Positions 29,775 to 39,723 of a stretch of 64,000 nucleotides of DNA are shown here, in pieces; within the stretch, counting starts at the first letter, position 1; each line of letters begins with the position of its first letter. The stretch is from Methanothermobacter sp. Lineage in GTDB: Archaea > Methanobacteriota > Methanobacteria > Methanobacteriales > Methanothermobacteraceae. Below the pieces are notes generated by a model, which saw nothing but the letters and a program-made list of their open reading frames with translations, made no database searches and had not been told where the DNA came from. The stretch covers positions 145,224 through 209,223 of the forward strand of contig NZ_JASFYG010000002.1 in the NCBI RefSeq assembly GCF_030055435.1, given 5' to 3'. The position numbers and the translations under genes were made by a program.

Positions 29775-31185
29775 AGAGAATTTTTCAACGGCCACCGCAG
29801 GAGATTTAAAGGTTGAGGAGGTCCCTGAAGCGATTATAGAGACACTCTCCCCCAGAAAAGAACACTTCACAAGGAGCTGCAGTGGGTCAGGGCCACGCTG
29901 TAATCGCGAATCACTTCCAGGCATGGTAACCCAGAGGTCATGTGTTTATGGGGGGGCGAGGGTTGTCCTCATGCCCATAACGGATGCAGCCCACCTTGTG
30001 CATGGACCTGTGGGGTGCGCGGCATGCACCTGGGACATCAGGGGAAGCAGAAGCTCAGGGTCTGAACTCTACAGGATGGGATTCTCAACTGGTCTTGAGG
30101 AAAAGGATGTGGTGTTTGGGGGGGAGGATAAACTCCTTGAATGTATACTGGAGATAAGTGAAATCCACTCCCCCTCAGCCATATTCGTCTACTCCACATG
30201 TGTTTCAGGCGTTATAGGGGACGACATAGCGGCTGTATGCAGAACAGCAGAAAACAAAACAGGAAGATGGGTAATACCGGTGCAGTCTGAAGGATTCAGA
30301 AGCTTCAACAAGTCACTCGGCCACCAGCTAGCCTGCGATGTTATTCTCAGACACATAATAGGGCGTGGAGATGCTGAAGTCAGGGAAAACTCGGTTAACC
30401 TTGTGGGTGAGTTCAATGTTGCAGGGGACCTGTGGGAGATAAAGGGTCTACTTGAGAAAATGGGTATTCACGTGGTTTCATCCATAACCGGTGACTCAAC
30501 AGTGGCTGAAATCTCAGAAGCCCACACAGCGCAGCTTAACATTGTACAGTGCAGCAAGTCATCAGGTTACATTGCAGAGGAGATGAAGAGGAAATACGGG
30601 ATACCCTACATAAATGTCAATTTTTTTGGCATAAAAGAGACCATGGATTCTCTCCTATCAATTTCAGATTTCTTTGGTCTCAGCGCTGAAAAATGGATCA
30701 GTTCAATGGCAGAAAAAACATATAGAATCATCAGGGGCTACAGGAGAGTCCTTGAGGGTAAAAAGGTGGCAATATACGTGGGCGGTAACAAGGCATGGTC
30801 CCTTATAAGGGCATTTGGGGACCTTGGAATGGAGGTGATAATGAGCGGAACCCAGAATGGGCTCCCTGAAGACTACCTGAAGATAATGGAGAAGTCAGGA
30901 AGGGAACTGATACTCTTTGATGATGCAAATCCAGTTGAACTTTCAGAACTGCTGCGAAAGTACAGGCCTGATCTGCTTATTTCAGGGGCCAAGGAAAAAT
31001 ATCTCTCCTATAAGCTTGGAATACCCTTCTGTGAATTTAACCATGACAGGATAAAACCATTCTCAGGCTTTGGAGGATTCCTGAATTTTGCTGAGGTGGT
31101 TAAAAGAACGCTGGAAAGTCCCATATGGACTATTGCCAGCAAAAAAAGGTTATCGGAACCAGGAGGTATGTCCAGTGGAGCATAG
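29743..31185 (+). CDS. nifE: FeMo-cofactor scaffold protein NifE
   Basis: 480 residues, NifD paralog. NifEN is the scaffold on which the FeMo-cofactor precursor matures. Cluster cysteines are retained (R-S-C-V-Y-G-G, V-G-C-A-A-C-T and S-T-C-V-S-G). The position equivalent to NifD Cys265 reads V-Q-C-S-K-S and the His region is F-N-H-D-R. The ATG at 29743 has no clear ribosome site and lies in nifK, so coupling or a later start is possible. NifB and NifV are not in the window. Confidence 0.92.
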   Translation: MNHSTGNCSSKENFSTATAGDLKVEEVPEAIIETLSPRKEHFTRSCSGSGPRCNRESLPGMVTQRSCVYGGARVVLMPITDAAHLVHGPVGCAACTWDIRGSRSSGSELYRMGFSTGLEEKDVVFGGEDKLLECILEISEIHSPSAIFVYSTCVSGVIGDDIAAVCRTAENKTGRWVIPVQSEGFRSFNKSLGHQLACDVILRHIIGRGDAEVRENSVNLVGEFNVAGDLWEIKGLLEKMGIHVVSSITGDSTVAEISEAHTAQLNIVQCSKSSGYIAEEMKRKYGIPYINVNFFGIKETMDSLLSISDFFGLSAEKWISSMAEKTYRIIRGYRRVLEGKKVAIYVGGNKAWSLIRAFGDLGMEVIMSGTQNGLPEDYLKIMEKSGRELILFDDANPVELSELLRKYRPDLLISGAKEKYLSYKLGIPFCEFNHDRIKPFSGFGGFLNFAEVVKRTLESPIWTIASKKRLSEPGGMSSGA

Positions 31186-32518
31186 AAGCACCATAATGAA
31201 TCCTGGAATCATCTGTCAGCCCCTGGGTGCTGTCATGGCGTTTCTGGGCATCAGGGGCTCAATGCCACTCATACATGGTTCACAGGGCTGCAGCACATAT
31301 ATGAGGTTTCAGCTCACAAGACACTTCAGAGAACCTGTGAATATAGCCTCAAGTTCCCTGAGTGAAGCTACAGTTGTATATGGTGGAGAAGAAAACCTTT
31401 TAAGGGCCCTGAAGACGGTTGAAGAACAGTACAGCCCTGAAGTTATAGGTGTAATTTCAGGTTGCCTCTCAGAGACAATAGGAGATGACATTGATAGAAT
31501 AGTGGATAAACACAGGGGAAGAGGAGAGTCTGAGATTATAACGGTTTCATCACCTGGCTTCAGAGGTTCACACGTGGATGGATATGAGGCCGCTGTTAAA
31601 TCCATTCTCAGATCACTTGTCAGGGATCATGCTGAACCTGTTGATAGGATAAACATCATAAATGGTATCATGAGCCCTGCAGACACCTCAGAGATAAAGA
31701 ATATTCTTGAAGGAATCGGAGTGGATTTTCTCATGATAACCGATAACTCTGAGTCCCTTGATGAACCATTTGATGGTGACCCGTATTTTATAACACGTCA
31801 CGGAACATCCATCCATGAAATAGCTGGTGCAGGTAGCTCCATGGCCACCCTTAACCTTGGGGGGTACGGTGGAGGGGAGTTCCTGGAAAAGAAATACGGG
31901 GTTAAAAACATTGAACTCCAGATCCCTGCAGGCCTTGAAGGTACAGATAAATTTTTAGGGGTCCTCCTGGATCTTTTCAATTCAGATATTTCCCGTTCCA
32001 TCAGGAGGGAGCGGGGTAGACTGATGGATGCAATGATAGATTCCCATCAGTACACCTCAGGAAGGAGAGTGGCCATATTTGCAGACCCAGCATATGCTGT
32101 TGCATTAACATCGCTGGTACTTGAGATGGGAATGCGACCATATGTTTTCACAGGTTCCAGGAGCAGATACTTCCATGAAAAAATCAGCCAGCTTCAAAGA
32201 AAATGGGGATTTCGATTCCCGGCAGAAAGTGGAGTGGACATATATGGCTTAAAGGAGAATCTTGCTGGTAGAGAGGTCGATGTCCTTATAGGAAACTCCC
32301 ACTGCGCAAGGGTCGCCAGGGAACTTGGAATACCACTCTTGAGGATGGGATTCCCGGTTTACGATAGGGTTGGGTCACAGAGAATAAGAATAGCAGGCTA
32401 TGGCGGGGGGATATCCTTTGTTGACTCCCTTACAAACCTGATACTTGAGAGCCACTATGATGAGGGATATGAGATCGATGGTGATGCATGTGATAAGGAT
32501 AGCTGTTGCATCGGATGA
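31175..32518 (+). CDS. nifN: FeMo-cofactor scaffold protein NifN
   Basis: 447 residues, NifK paralog and partner of NifE. I chose GTG 31175, which has AGGAGGT 8 nt upstream and sits inside the end of nifE; the frame is open back to 31088 without a start signal. Conserved cysteines are in I-C-Q-P-L-G and G-S-Q-G-C-S-T. Base composition and overlap fit the same operon. Confidence 0.9.
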   Translation: MEHRSTIMNPGIICQPLGAVMAFLGIRGSMPLIHGSQGCSTYMRFQLTRHFREPVNIASSSLSEATVVYGGEENLLRALKTVEEQYSPEVIGVISGCLSETIGDDIDRIVDKHRGRGESEIITVSSPGFRGSHVDGYEAAVKSILRSLVRDHAEPVDRINIINGIMSPADTSEIKNILEGIGVDFLMITDNSESLDEPFDGDPYFITRHGTSIHEIAGAGSSMATLNLGGYGGGEFLEKKYGVKNIELQIPAGLEGTDKFLGVLLDLFNSDISRSIRRERGRLMDAMIDSHQYTSGRRVAIFADPAYAVALTSLVLEMGMRPYVFTGSRSRYFHEKISQLQRKWGFRFPAESGVDIYGLKENLAGREVDVLIGNSHCARVARELGIPLLRMGFPVYDRVGSQRIRIAGYGGGISFVDSLTNLILESHYDEGYEIDGDACDKDSCCIG

Positions 32519-32825
32519 CGGTAGATACGTTAACAGACACTTCGCAGATGCAGATGCCTTCATAGTTTTTGAGAGGATTGATAGTGAAATCAAATTTTCT
32601 GAAATAAGAAAGGTGGATGGAGGGAAAATAGAGAGGCACGATGATAGATGGAGGCGGGTCCTGGACCTTATTGACGACTGTGAAATCGTAATATGCAGAA
32701 GGATAGGGGAAAAACCCCTTGAGGAGGCTAAAAGGAGGGGTGTTATAGTCTTTGAATCAGATGATGGAATAGCTGCGGCAATATTGAAATCACTCACGGA
32801 ACTGAACATATCCTGCAGAGTATAA
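32490..32825 (+). CDS. nifX: NifX-like FeMo-cofactor binding protein
   Basis: 111 residues of the NifX/NafY/NifB-C family (I-R-I-A-V-A-S-D-D start, H-F-A-D-A-D-A-F, C-E-I-V-I-C-R-R-I-G). Such proteins carry NifB-co or FeMo-co between assembly partners. GTG 32490 is preceded by GGTGAT (32480-32485), and the gene overlaps nifN by 29 nt. A paralog outside the nif operon is at 59309-59638. Confidence 0.85.
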   Translation: MIRIAVASDDGRYVNRHFADADAFIVFERIDSEIKFSEIRKVDGGKIERHDDRWRRVLDLIDDCEIVICRRIGEKPLEEAKRRGVIVFESDDGIAAAILKSLTELNISCRV

Positions 32826-32835
32826 CGGGTCTCCC

Positions 32836-34752
32836 ATGAGAGTCTTCACAACCTGCACAAGGGACTGTCCAGGCGCATGTGGTCTCACAGTCAGGGTTAA
32901 GGGGGGAGTTGTAAGGTCGATAGGTGGAAACAGAAAACATCCCCACAGTAGGGGATTTTTATGCAGAAAAACGGCCAAATACCATATTATGAGGCTTTAC
33001 TCCCCTAAGAGGATCCTAAAACCCCTCATGAGGGATGGAAATCAGTGGAGAACCATATCCTGGGATGAGGCACTTCAAACAGTATCTGATGTGATGAACA
33101 GATGTAGGGATGAATACGGTTCAGAATCCATAGTCTACTATCAGGGATTCGGGGCAAGAACGGCCCTTAGACTTCTTAACAGGAGATTTTTCAATTCTCT
33201 AGGGGCAACAACCCTTGAGGGAACTCTCTGTGGAGGTACAGCCATAGCTGCCCATAAAATGGATTTCGGGAAAAGGATATCCCATGAACCAAGCGACCAC
33301 CTCAACAGCAGAAACATATTCATCTGGGGACGTAACCCGGCAGTTACCGACCTTAACCTCTGGAGGATAATAAGGAGGGCCCAGCGTAAGGGCAAGACAA
33401 TCGTCACAGTTGACCCTCTAAGGACTGAGACAACCGCCAGAGCAGATATCCACTGCCAGGTTAGACCAGGCACCGACATGTACCTTGCAATTGCACTTTC
33501 AAAGATCATCATTGATGAGGGACTCTACGATCAGGGGTTTATTGAGGACCATGCAGAGAACTCCGATGCCTACCTGAACGTTCTTGATGCCTTCAGCCTC
33601 TCTGAACTATCAGGGATCACAGGGGTCCCTGAAGGGATGATGTATGAGCTTGCCTTCACCTATTCAGATGGCCCGAGCAGCATAATCATTGGCTGGGGGC
33701 TGCAGCGGTACTTCAACTCCCACATCACCTGCAGGTTCATAGATGCACTCGCCGCCATATCAGGCAATATAGGGATCAGGGGAGGGGGCGTTAACAGCGG
33801 TTTTGATGAATACGGCGGTTTTGATGAATCGGTCTGCCTTGAAGACAGAAGAAAAATATCCATGCCGCTTTTCGGAAGGGAACTTGAGAATCTGGATTCA
33901 CCAGAGGCAAAATGTGTCTTCATAACTGCAGGCAACCCGGTGAACCTCGGCCCTAATTCAATGAAAACTCTGAGGGCCCTCAGAAAAATGGATCTTGTGG
34001 TCATGGTCGACCACTTCCTCAACGACACATCATATGCTGCCGACATATTTCTTCCAGCAACAACCTTCCTTGAGGAAACCGATCTGGTGGGCAGTTACGG
34101 TCATCCCTACGTTTCTCCGGTAAATGCAGCAGTCAGGCCCTCAGGGGAATGTCAGTCAGAATTCTGGATCCTTCAGAGTCTGTCAGAGTTCATGGGCCTT
34201 GATAAGATGGGGGGATCCCTCATGGAATGGCTTGAAATCATAGCAGCACCCATCCTTGATTACCATGGAATAGAGCTCCCTGATCTTTTAAAAAGGCCAT
34301 ACAGGACGCCTGGAATTCCAGAAGTTCCATTTGAGGATTTCAAATTCTATACAGAGAGCGGAAGGTTTATCTTACCATCAGAAATTCCTTCAGAGGTCAG
34401 CACCTCGGATGAAAAATCTCTTAGACTTTTAACGGTGATGAACTCTGAATGGATAGGATGCAGAGAACCATATGATGAAGAAGAGCTTCTAGAGGTCTTT
34501 ATACATCCAGAAACCCTATTAAAAATAGGATTTGAAGAGGGTGAAACCGTGACTCTTGAATCATGTGTGGGTAGAACATGTGCAATTGTAAGGTCCTCTG
34601 ATAAAGTGTATCCTGGATGTGCCCTATCATTCAGGGGTACCTGGCTCTCAAGGGGCGGGTGTATAAATACTGTGATTGAGGATGGAAAGACAGGGATGGG
34701 TCATGGAACAGCATACCATGAAACCATAATAAAAATTAAAAAGCATTATTGA
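32836..34752 (+). CDS. Molybdopterin oxidoreductase attached to the nif operon
   Basis: 638 residues, DMSO-reductase superfamily, no signal peptide. The N-terminal [4Fe-4S] site is C-T-R-D-C-P-G-A-C with a later Cys (F-L-C-R-K). The likely metal ligand is Cys in T-L-C-G-G-T-A. C-terminal cofactor-cap sequences are present (M-N-S-E-W, F-E-E-G-E-T-V). It starts 10 nt after nifX on the same strand. The family also contains formate dehydrogenases and thiosulfate or polysulfide reductases, so the substrate cannot be named. Its location suggests co-repression by NrpR and a function linked to diazotrophic growth, which is inference. Confidence 0.85.
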   Translation: MRVFTTCTRDCPGACGLTVRVKGGVVRSIGGNRKHPHSRGFLCRKTAKYHIMRLYSPKRILKPLMRDGNQWRTISWDEALQTVSDVMNRCRDEYGSESIVYYQGFGARTALRLLNRRFFNSLGATTLEGTLCGGTAIAAHKMDFGKRISHEPSDHLNSRNIFIWGRNPAVTDLNLWRIIRRAQRKGKTIVTVDPLRTETTARADIHCQVRPGTDMYLAIALSKIIIDEGLYDQGFIEDHAENSDAYLNVLDAFSLSELSGITGVPEGMMYELAFTYSDGPSSIIIGWGLQRYFNSHITCRFIDALAAISGNIGIRGGGVNSGFDEYGGFDESVCLEDRRKISMPLFGRELENLDSPEAKCVFITAGNPVNLGPNSMKTLRALRKMDLVVMVDHFLNDTSYAADIFLPATTFLEETDLVGSYGHPYVSPVNAAVRPSGECQSEFWILQSLSEFMGLDKMGGSLMEWLEIIAAPILDYHGIELPDLLKRPYRTPGIPEVPFEDFKFYTESGRFILPSEIPSEVSTSDEKSLRLLTVMNSEWIGCREPYDEEELLEVFIHPETLLKIGFEEGETVTLESCVGRTCAIVRSSDKVYPGCALSFRGTWLSRGGCINTVIEDGKTGMGHGTAYHETIIKIKKHY

Positions 34753-34801
34753 GGGACTCATGGAGTAATAGACTTCAAGTAGATAAAATTAAAATAATAT
34801 C

Positions 34802-34894
34802 CTATGTCGCTTCTCTGTTGAGTAGATGGGCCATCAGACTCACAATTATAAATCCAGCCACTATGAGTGAAACTATCTCCAGCACAGCGGACAT
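34802..34894 (-). CDS. Small single-span membrane protein (30 residues)
   Basis: Read from the minus strand: ATG 34894 to TAG 34802-34804. GAGGTGAT lies 4 nt before the ATG, and that site overlaps the stop of the DUF2097-like gene upstream. The peptide has an acidic residue at position 5, a hydrophobic stretch of about 17 residues (I-V-S-L-I-V-A-G-F-I-I-V-S-L-M-A) and a polar tail with Arg and Glu. It is shorter than usual gene-finder limits. Function unknown; co-translation with the upstream gene is likely. T-rich sequence follows on the minus strand. Confidence 0.6.
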   Translation of the reverse strand: MSAVLEIVSLIVAGFIIVSLMAHLLNREAT

Positions 34895-34903
34895 TAAATC
34901 ACC

Positions 34904-35179
34904 TCATTCATCTACAGCCTCAATTATGCATACCCCACCCTCACATTCGTGCTCCAGTTCGATGAGGTAGTCCTTCAGCTTCTCAACGTCAATGGTTGTA
35001 AGGCCCTTTATGAGGTCGCTGTCTATTTTTATCTGTATGACTCCGGCGTTGTTGGTTACAACCTTCCCAGGAATGTATACGCGGCCGAGGGATAGCCTCA
35101 CAGTATCCCCTGGTTTAACCTCTTCCCTTATGTACCTGCAGAGTTCATCGCAGGTTGCAATTCTATTTTCCTTTTTCAA
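34904..35179 (-). CDS. Small conserved archaeal protein, DUF2097-like
   Basis: 91 residues from TTG 35179, which follows AGGTGAT; the GTG at 35188 lies inside that site. The sequence has a barrel-like G-D-T-V-R-L-S-L-G-R-V-Y-I-P-G-K-V pattern and a C-terminal C-E-G-G-V-C pair of cysteines. It resembles the small methanobacterial DUF2097 proteins, which have no known role. It lies between nrpR and the 30-residue membrane protein on the same strand, with its own TATA-like TTTTTATAATG near 35225-35236. Confidence 0.65.
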   Translation of the reverse strand: MKKENRIATCDELCRYIREEVKPGDTVRLSLGRVYIPGKVVTNNAGVIQIKIDSDLIKGLTTIDVEKLKDYLIELEHECEGGVCIIEAVDE

Positions 35180-35289
35180 ATAAATCACCTTGTCTCTGAT
35201 TATATAATCTTATGATCATTATAAAAATAAGTTTTACACCAGTCATGTATGAGTTCCAGGGTCAGGGGTTCTAGTCCATGAAATAGGGT

Positions 35290-36972
35290 TCACACCTCGT
35301 CAACATACATGAATTCCTTAAGCTCCATGAGACCCTTAACGGCCTTCATCCTTATATCAATACCTGCCTCACGGACAGCCGCAAGGGGGTTCAGGCCTCC
35401 AGGGGTCACTATCCCAGCATGGTACTTCTCCACGCGGGCGTTGTAGACTATCTCACTAGGTTTCCCGATTTTCAGTATGCTGAAACCTGCTTCTGATAGA
35501 TCTCCAATGAGGTCCGTGGCGTGATCCCTTGCAAGGTATGGCACCTCACGGAGACTTGCAAGTACCCTGCCTGGACCATCAAGGGCTTCAAGAACTGCGG
35601 TCATATTCTTTGAAACGTAGATCTCATGGGGGTCCAGGGATGAGCCGCTGTAGGCTGTTAGTTCAACAAAGCGCGGATCCCTACCTCCAACCTCAAGAAG
35701 GCCGCCGTACTTTGGTGTGGACATGATACCGTTCTTTATGAGTATGCCGTCCAGGGTGAGGCTGCAGACAGTTGCAATTCCAGCCATTTTTCCCTCGTCT
35801 GTGATTCCTATAAGTGGAAGGGTTGAAAATTCAGGGCGCTTCCCCAGGACGTCACGTATGATCTCGAGGGATTCATCAAGATCCTCTCTTTTAACCAGGG
35901 ATATGTTTGCAATTACCCTCCCGGAAAAATCTCTGTGGTTAAAATCAACCCTGTTTATGAGGTTCCAGGCCTTTGAAAGCAGGAATCGGACCCTGACACC
36001 CCTTTCAGGTGCAGACGCCATCAACCTCCCCTCGGGTTTTACGAGGGGCTCCAGGTTTCTGAAGTCAATGAGGTTCTCTGCCAGTTTAATCTCGGCCCTG
36101 TAACCTGCCTCCTGTATTGCGCAGAGTGGAGTTATCCCGCCTATTATGGCAACCCCAACCATCCCGTCAGCCACAGGAACGCCAAGGACATCTCCCCCTG
36201 GCTCACCCACCTTGAGGACTCCTGATATATTGACTTCCTCAAGTTTTCTGAAGAGTTTAATGGCCTCCTCCCGGGCGGTTCCAGGTATAAGGCGGAGGTT
36301 TGCAGGTACGGTCCCCTCTCCATTTTCAATGACATCAAGAACTGAGGTCATGTTCTCTGATGTGAATGCCTCTAGGGGGGTCATAGATGTCTTCTTGTAT
36401 GCTATGAGTTCCCTGAAGTTCACTGGCCTGCTCTCCTCGAACCTCACAAGCCCCCCAAACTGGGGTATTACAGGGATTCCATTCATGAGCAGAAGACCAT
36501 CAACCGTTGTCCCGCAGATGGTACTTATTACAAACTCCCCATCATGTTCTTCGAGTCTGACACGGGGGCTCAAACAGAAACCATTTTTCATAACGTATTT
36601 CAGGGTTTCAATGGATTCAGGGGATATCCTTGATGTGTTTACAACCACCTTCCCCTCAAGGGTATCCGGGTTGAAGCTTGTACGGTAGATCATACTCTCG
36701 AACTTTGAGAATATGAAGTCCACCTGGTCGTAGACTAGGCCACGGTTTATCTCCTGCAGCCCCTTTTCTGTTATCCTTCTTCCGGCGTAACCAACCCTTT
36801 CCGTAAGACCCTTTTCATCAAGTATGCGCATGTGGTATCTGACAGCACGCTCTCCAAGGTCGTAGCCCTTCTTTTTAAGTTCTGATGCTATTATCTTTGC
36901 TCCAAGGACGTCGTCGTGCTCTGCAAGGATCCTTAAAATCTCCATCATCTTCTGGTTGGTCTCTTCAGCCAT
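35290..36972 (-). CDS. nrpR: Nitrogen regulatory repressor NrpR
   Basis: 560 residues. Residues ~10-75 form a winged helix-turn-helix (A-S-E-L-K-K-K-G-Y-D-L-G-E-R-A-V-R-Y-H). Two tandem NrpR regulatory domains of about 240 residues follow (each with G-L-L-x-N-G-I or G-I-L-I-K-N-G-I and Y-K-K/S-x-S-x-x-P-E/A-x motifs). NrpR represses nif and glnA when 2-oxoglutarate is low. The start ATG 36972 has a GGTG site at 36980-36983; its TATA box, TTTAAATA on the minus strand, is at 37007-37014. This arrangement matches the single-protein two-domain NrpR of Methanothermobacter. Confidence 0.94.
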   Translation of the reverse strand: MAEETNQKMMEILRILAEHDDVLGAKIIASELKKKGYDLGERAVRYHMRILDEKGLTERVGYAGRRITEKGLQEINRGLVYDQVDFIFSKFESMIYRTSFNPDTLEGKVVVNTSRISPESIETLKYVMKNGFCLSPRVRLEEHDGEFVISTICGTTVDGLLLMNGIPVIPQFGGLVRFEESRPVNFRELIAYKKTSMTPLEAFTSENMTSVLDVIENGEGTVPANLRLIPGTAREEAIKLFRKLEEVNISGVLKVGEPGGDVLGVPVADGMVGVAIIGGITPLCAIQEAGYRAEIKLAENLIDFRNLEPLVKPEGRLMASAPERGVRVRFLLSKAWNLINRVDFNHRDFSGRVIANISLVKREDLDESLEIIRDVLGKRPEFSTLPLIGITDEGKMAGIATVCSLTLDGILIKNGIMSTPKYGGLLEVGGRDPRFVELTAYSGSSLDPHEIYVSKNMTAVLEALDGPGRVLASLREVPYLARDHATDLIGDLSEAGFSILKIGKPSEIVYNARVEKYHAGIVTPGGLNPLAAVREAGIDIRMKAVKGLMELKEFMYVDEV

Positions 36973-37033
36973 CAGCAAACACCATATAAAAAATAGGGAG
37001 GGGAGTTATTTAAAGTTTAATAAAAAAGGAGGG

Positions 37034-38362
37034 TTAGATGTCCAGGTATTTTTCAAGTTCGTACTTGAAGACCCTCACCCGGTAGTCGTCCCATTCCTTG
37101 TGCTTTATCTCCATGAACTTCTCATAGACATGGTCTCCAAGGGCTCCCTTGATGACGTCGTCCTCCTCAAGGGCATGGTATGCTTCCCAGAGACTTGATG
37201 GGAGGGTTTTGATTCCCATTTCCTTGAGCTCATCCATGGATTTTTCGAATACATCGATTTCAGTTGGTTCGCCGGGGTCAATCCTGTTCTGTATACCGTT
37301 CATACCCGCTTCCAGCATGGCTGCAAATGCAAGGTACGGGTTGCATGAGGGGTCAGGCATCCTTAGTTCCACACGTGTCCCCTTACCACGGGATGCAGGG
37401 ATCCTCACAAGGGTTGACCTGTTTTTGAGACCGTATGCGATGTACACAGGGGCCTCATAGCCAGGTACGAGCCTCTTGTAGGAGTTGACTGTAGGTGCAC
37501 ACACAGCTGATAGTGCAGGGGCATGCTTGAGGAGCCCTCCTATGAAGTACATTGCCTCCTCTGATAGCTGTGTCTCGGTGTCAGGGTCGTAGAATACGTT
37601 TTCACCGTCCTTGAAGAGTGACTGGTGGCAGTGCATACCGCTACCGTTTTCACCGAAGAATGGTTTTGGCATGAAGGTTACCATGTACCCCATCTTGTCC
37701 ACTATGGCCTTTATTGCCTGCTTGAAGGTTATGACGGCGTCTGCTGTTTTAAGTGCCTTGTCAAATTTGAAGTCTATCTCATGCTGCCCAGGGGCGACCT
37801 CGTGGTGGCTTACCTCAACATCGAAGTTAAGGGCCTCAAGGTCCATCACGAGTTTTCTTCTGAAGTCTGTACCCTGGTCCACTGGTTCCACATCGAAGTA
37901 TGCGCCGCAGTCGTGGGGTATTATGTTCCCATCCTCATCCTGGTCCAGGATGAAGAATTCGGGTTCCGGTCCAACGTTGTATTCGTAGCCTAGGTGGGCG
38001 TATTTGTCAAGGGCTTTTTTCAGGACGTATCTTGGGTCTCCCTCGAATGGTTTTCCTTCTGGCCAGTATACGTCACAGATGAATCTGCAGACACCCTTTT
38101 CCTCTGGTCTCCATGGAAGTGTTGAGAAGGTGTCAGGGTCCGGCTTGAGGACCAGGTCACTTTCGTTTATGTCGACGAATCCCTCAATTGATGACCCATC
38201 AAAGAGGAGACCGTCCTTTATTATGTCCTCTATCTGGTCTGGCCTTACCAGGGGTATTGCCATGTTTTTTGGTTTTCCGTGTATGTCCACAAACTGAAGG
38301 CGGACGAATTTTACTCCGCATTCATCCATTTTAGCTATTATTCTTCCAATCTTATCTGACAT
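37034..38362 (-). CDS. glnA: Glutamine synthetase, type I
   Basis: 442 residues, the GS I-alpha size without the 25-residue insert. Catalytic motifs are visible: [28 protein letters not shown] and N-R-S-T-L-V-R-I-P. The enzyme makes glutamine from glutamate and ammonia. The promoter (38422-38432) and the exact NrpR operator (38399-38412) upstream place it under nitrogen control. nrpR follows it on the same strand. Confidence 0.97.
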   Translation of the reverse strand: MSDKIGRIIAKMDECGVKFVRLQFVDIHGKPKNMAIPLVRPDQIEDIIKDGLLFDGSSIEGFVDINESDLVLKPDPDTFSTLPWRPEEKGVCRFICDVYWPEGKPFEGDPRYVLKKALDKYAHLGYEYNVGPEPEFFILDQDEDGNIIPHDCGAYFDVEPVDQGTDFRRKLVMDLEALNFDVEVSHHEVAPGQHEIDFKFDKALKTADAVITFKQAIKAIVDKMGYMVTFMPKPFFGENGSGMHCHQSLFKDGENVFYDPDTETQLSEEAMYFIGGLLKHAPALSAVCAPTVNSYKRLVPGYEAPVYIAYGLKNRSTLVRIPASRGKGTRVELRMPDPSCNPYLAFAAMLEAGMNGIQNRIDPGEPTEIDVFEKSMDELKEMGIKTLPSSLWEAYHALEEDDVIKGALGDHVYEKFMEIKHKEWDDYRVRVFKYELEKYLDI

Positions 38363-38398
38363 GGGTTATGCCTCCGTGGCATGAGCTTAACTGTCACC

Positions 38399-38412
38399 GG
38401 AAGTAACTTTCC
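38399..38412. promoter_or_regulatory. NrpR operator of glnA
   Basis: GGAA-GTAACT-TTCC, an exact GGAA-N6-TTCC match. It lies where transcription is predicted to begin, about 25 bp from the minus-strand TATA box centred at 38427. Confidence 0.8.
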
Positions 38413-38421
38413 TTCTACTGG

Positions 38422-38432
38422 TTTATATATTT
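38422..38432 (-). promoter_or_regulatory. TATA box of glnA
   Basis: Minus-strand AAATATATAAA-type element, about 65 bp upstream of the glnA ATG. It begins within 10 bp of the stop codon of the E1-like gene. Confidence 0.6.
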
Positions 38433-38440
38433 TTTGGTCA

Positions 38441-39193
38441 TTACAGTTCGACAATTTTGAATGGTTCGCCAAGGAGCAGATCAAATTTCAGAATCCTCGG
38501 CGCGACTATTAAATCGCCCTTACCGGTTATCAGTTTAAAAACCTCAGCCGCCTGCAAACACCCGGTAACATTGGCCACAGGCCCTATGACCGGCGGAGTT
38601 TCAGAGGATAGCTCTTTAAGCTTAGCCTTAACATCCCCTGTAAGTTCAAGACCCGCAGATGGTAGATTGAAAAGTTCCTCATAGGAGGGGGAATCGGATG
38701 TGAAGACGCTCACCTGGCCCATGGATCCGTGTATGGCTCCATGTACGAATGGTATGTCCTCCTTGCTGCATCTTCTTGCCGCCATGACCCTTGAGGTTAT
38801 GTTATCAAGGGCGTCCACCACGGCGTCACTCCCATCAATTATGGTTGAGGCATTTTTTTCTGTGAAACACTCATGAAATACCTCAACATCAGCGAAGGGG
38901 TTCACTTTCCTGATGCGTTCTGCTGCAACTTCAACCTTGGGGAGCTTGAGGGCGCTGAAGCTACTCATGAGCTGTCTGTTGATGTTTGAGACATCAAATA
39001 CGTCGCTGTCTATTATCCGAATCCTGCCTACACCCATCCTTGCAAGCATCTCAACTGCAGCCCCCCCTATACCCCCACATCCAATTACAGAAACAGTTGA
39101 ATTCCTTAGCCTTAACTGTTCGGCCTTTGAAATGAGGCCCATCTGCCGGCTGACCATCTCCCAGTACGCCATACCCTCATATCTTCTAGGCAT
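38441..39193 (-). CDS. E1-like adenylyltransferase (ThiF/MoeB/HesA family)
   Basis: 250 residues. Rossmann ATP-binding start V-I-G-C-G-G-I-G-G and the S-N-I-N-R-Q motif are those of E1-like enzymes that adenylate the C-terminus of ubiquitin-like sulfur carriers (MoaD, ThiS, SAMP). The CxxC zinc pairs typical of MoeB and ThiF are absent, so this is a zinc-free branch. A role in molybdopterin, thiamine or tRNA sulfur supply cannot be chosen from sequence. RBS: GAGGG before ATG 39193. The 282-nt gap upstream holds no gene I can support. Confidence 0.85.
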   Translation of the reverse strand: MPRRYEGMAYWEMVSRQMGLISKAEQLRLRNSTVSVIGCGGIGGAAVEMLARMGVGRIRIIDSDVFDVSNINRQLMSSFSALKLPKVEVAAERIRKVNPFADVEVFHECFTEKNASTIIDGSDAVVDALDNITSRVMAARRCSKEDIPFVHGAIHGSMGQVSVFTSDSPSYEELFNLPSAGLELTGDVKAKLKELSSETPPVIGPVANVTGCLQAAEVFKLITGKGDLIVAPRILKFDLLLGEPFKIVEL

Positions 39194-39475
39194 TCCAACC
39201 CTCTTTAAATCCTATCGCAGTATATGTATGTCACTGAATTAATATTAATGATTTTTACAGGTTTAAAGATCACATCATGACCTGCACTGCATTGAAGCGG
39301 GTGGATGTGGCTTACCGCATAAGAATAGGGGATTAAGTGGATTCGATAAATGACTGTGATGTGGCCCTAGGGACACTGAATAGCAAAATTGACTGGAGTC
39401 TGTAAATTACTGGTGATGTATTGCTACCATAAAGAGGTGATCATGCATGTATAATAGGAAAAAATGGTTTCAGGA

Positions 39476-39584
<109 letters not shown>

Positions 39585-39723
39585 GTAGCTTATAAAAAAT
39601 CAGTTTTCATCTCATTTAAACTTTTCTGTTAAACACCTAGGATGCATGAAAGCCCCCAAGATGCAACCATTATTACTGGGTGGTAACATAAATACAATCA
39701 GTCACTTGCAGTGGGGGAGGGCC

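Noticed and set aside
34749-34970. 73-residue plus-strand frame after the molybdopterin oxidoreductase
   Set aside because: Serine-rich, no family match, and it runs against two minus-strand genes that have good ribosome sites.
39430-39465. Short gene after GAGGTGATC (ATG CAT GTA TAA)
   Set aside because: A good ribosome site but only three codons; at most a relic.
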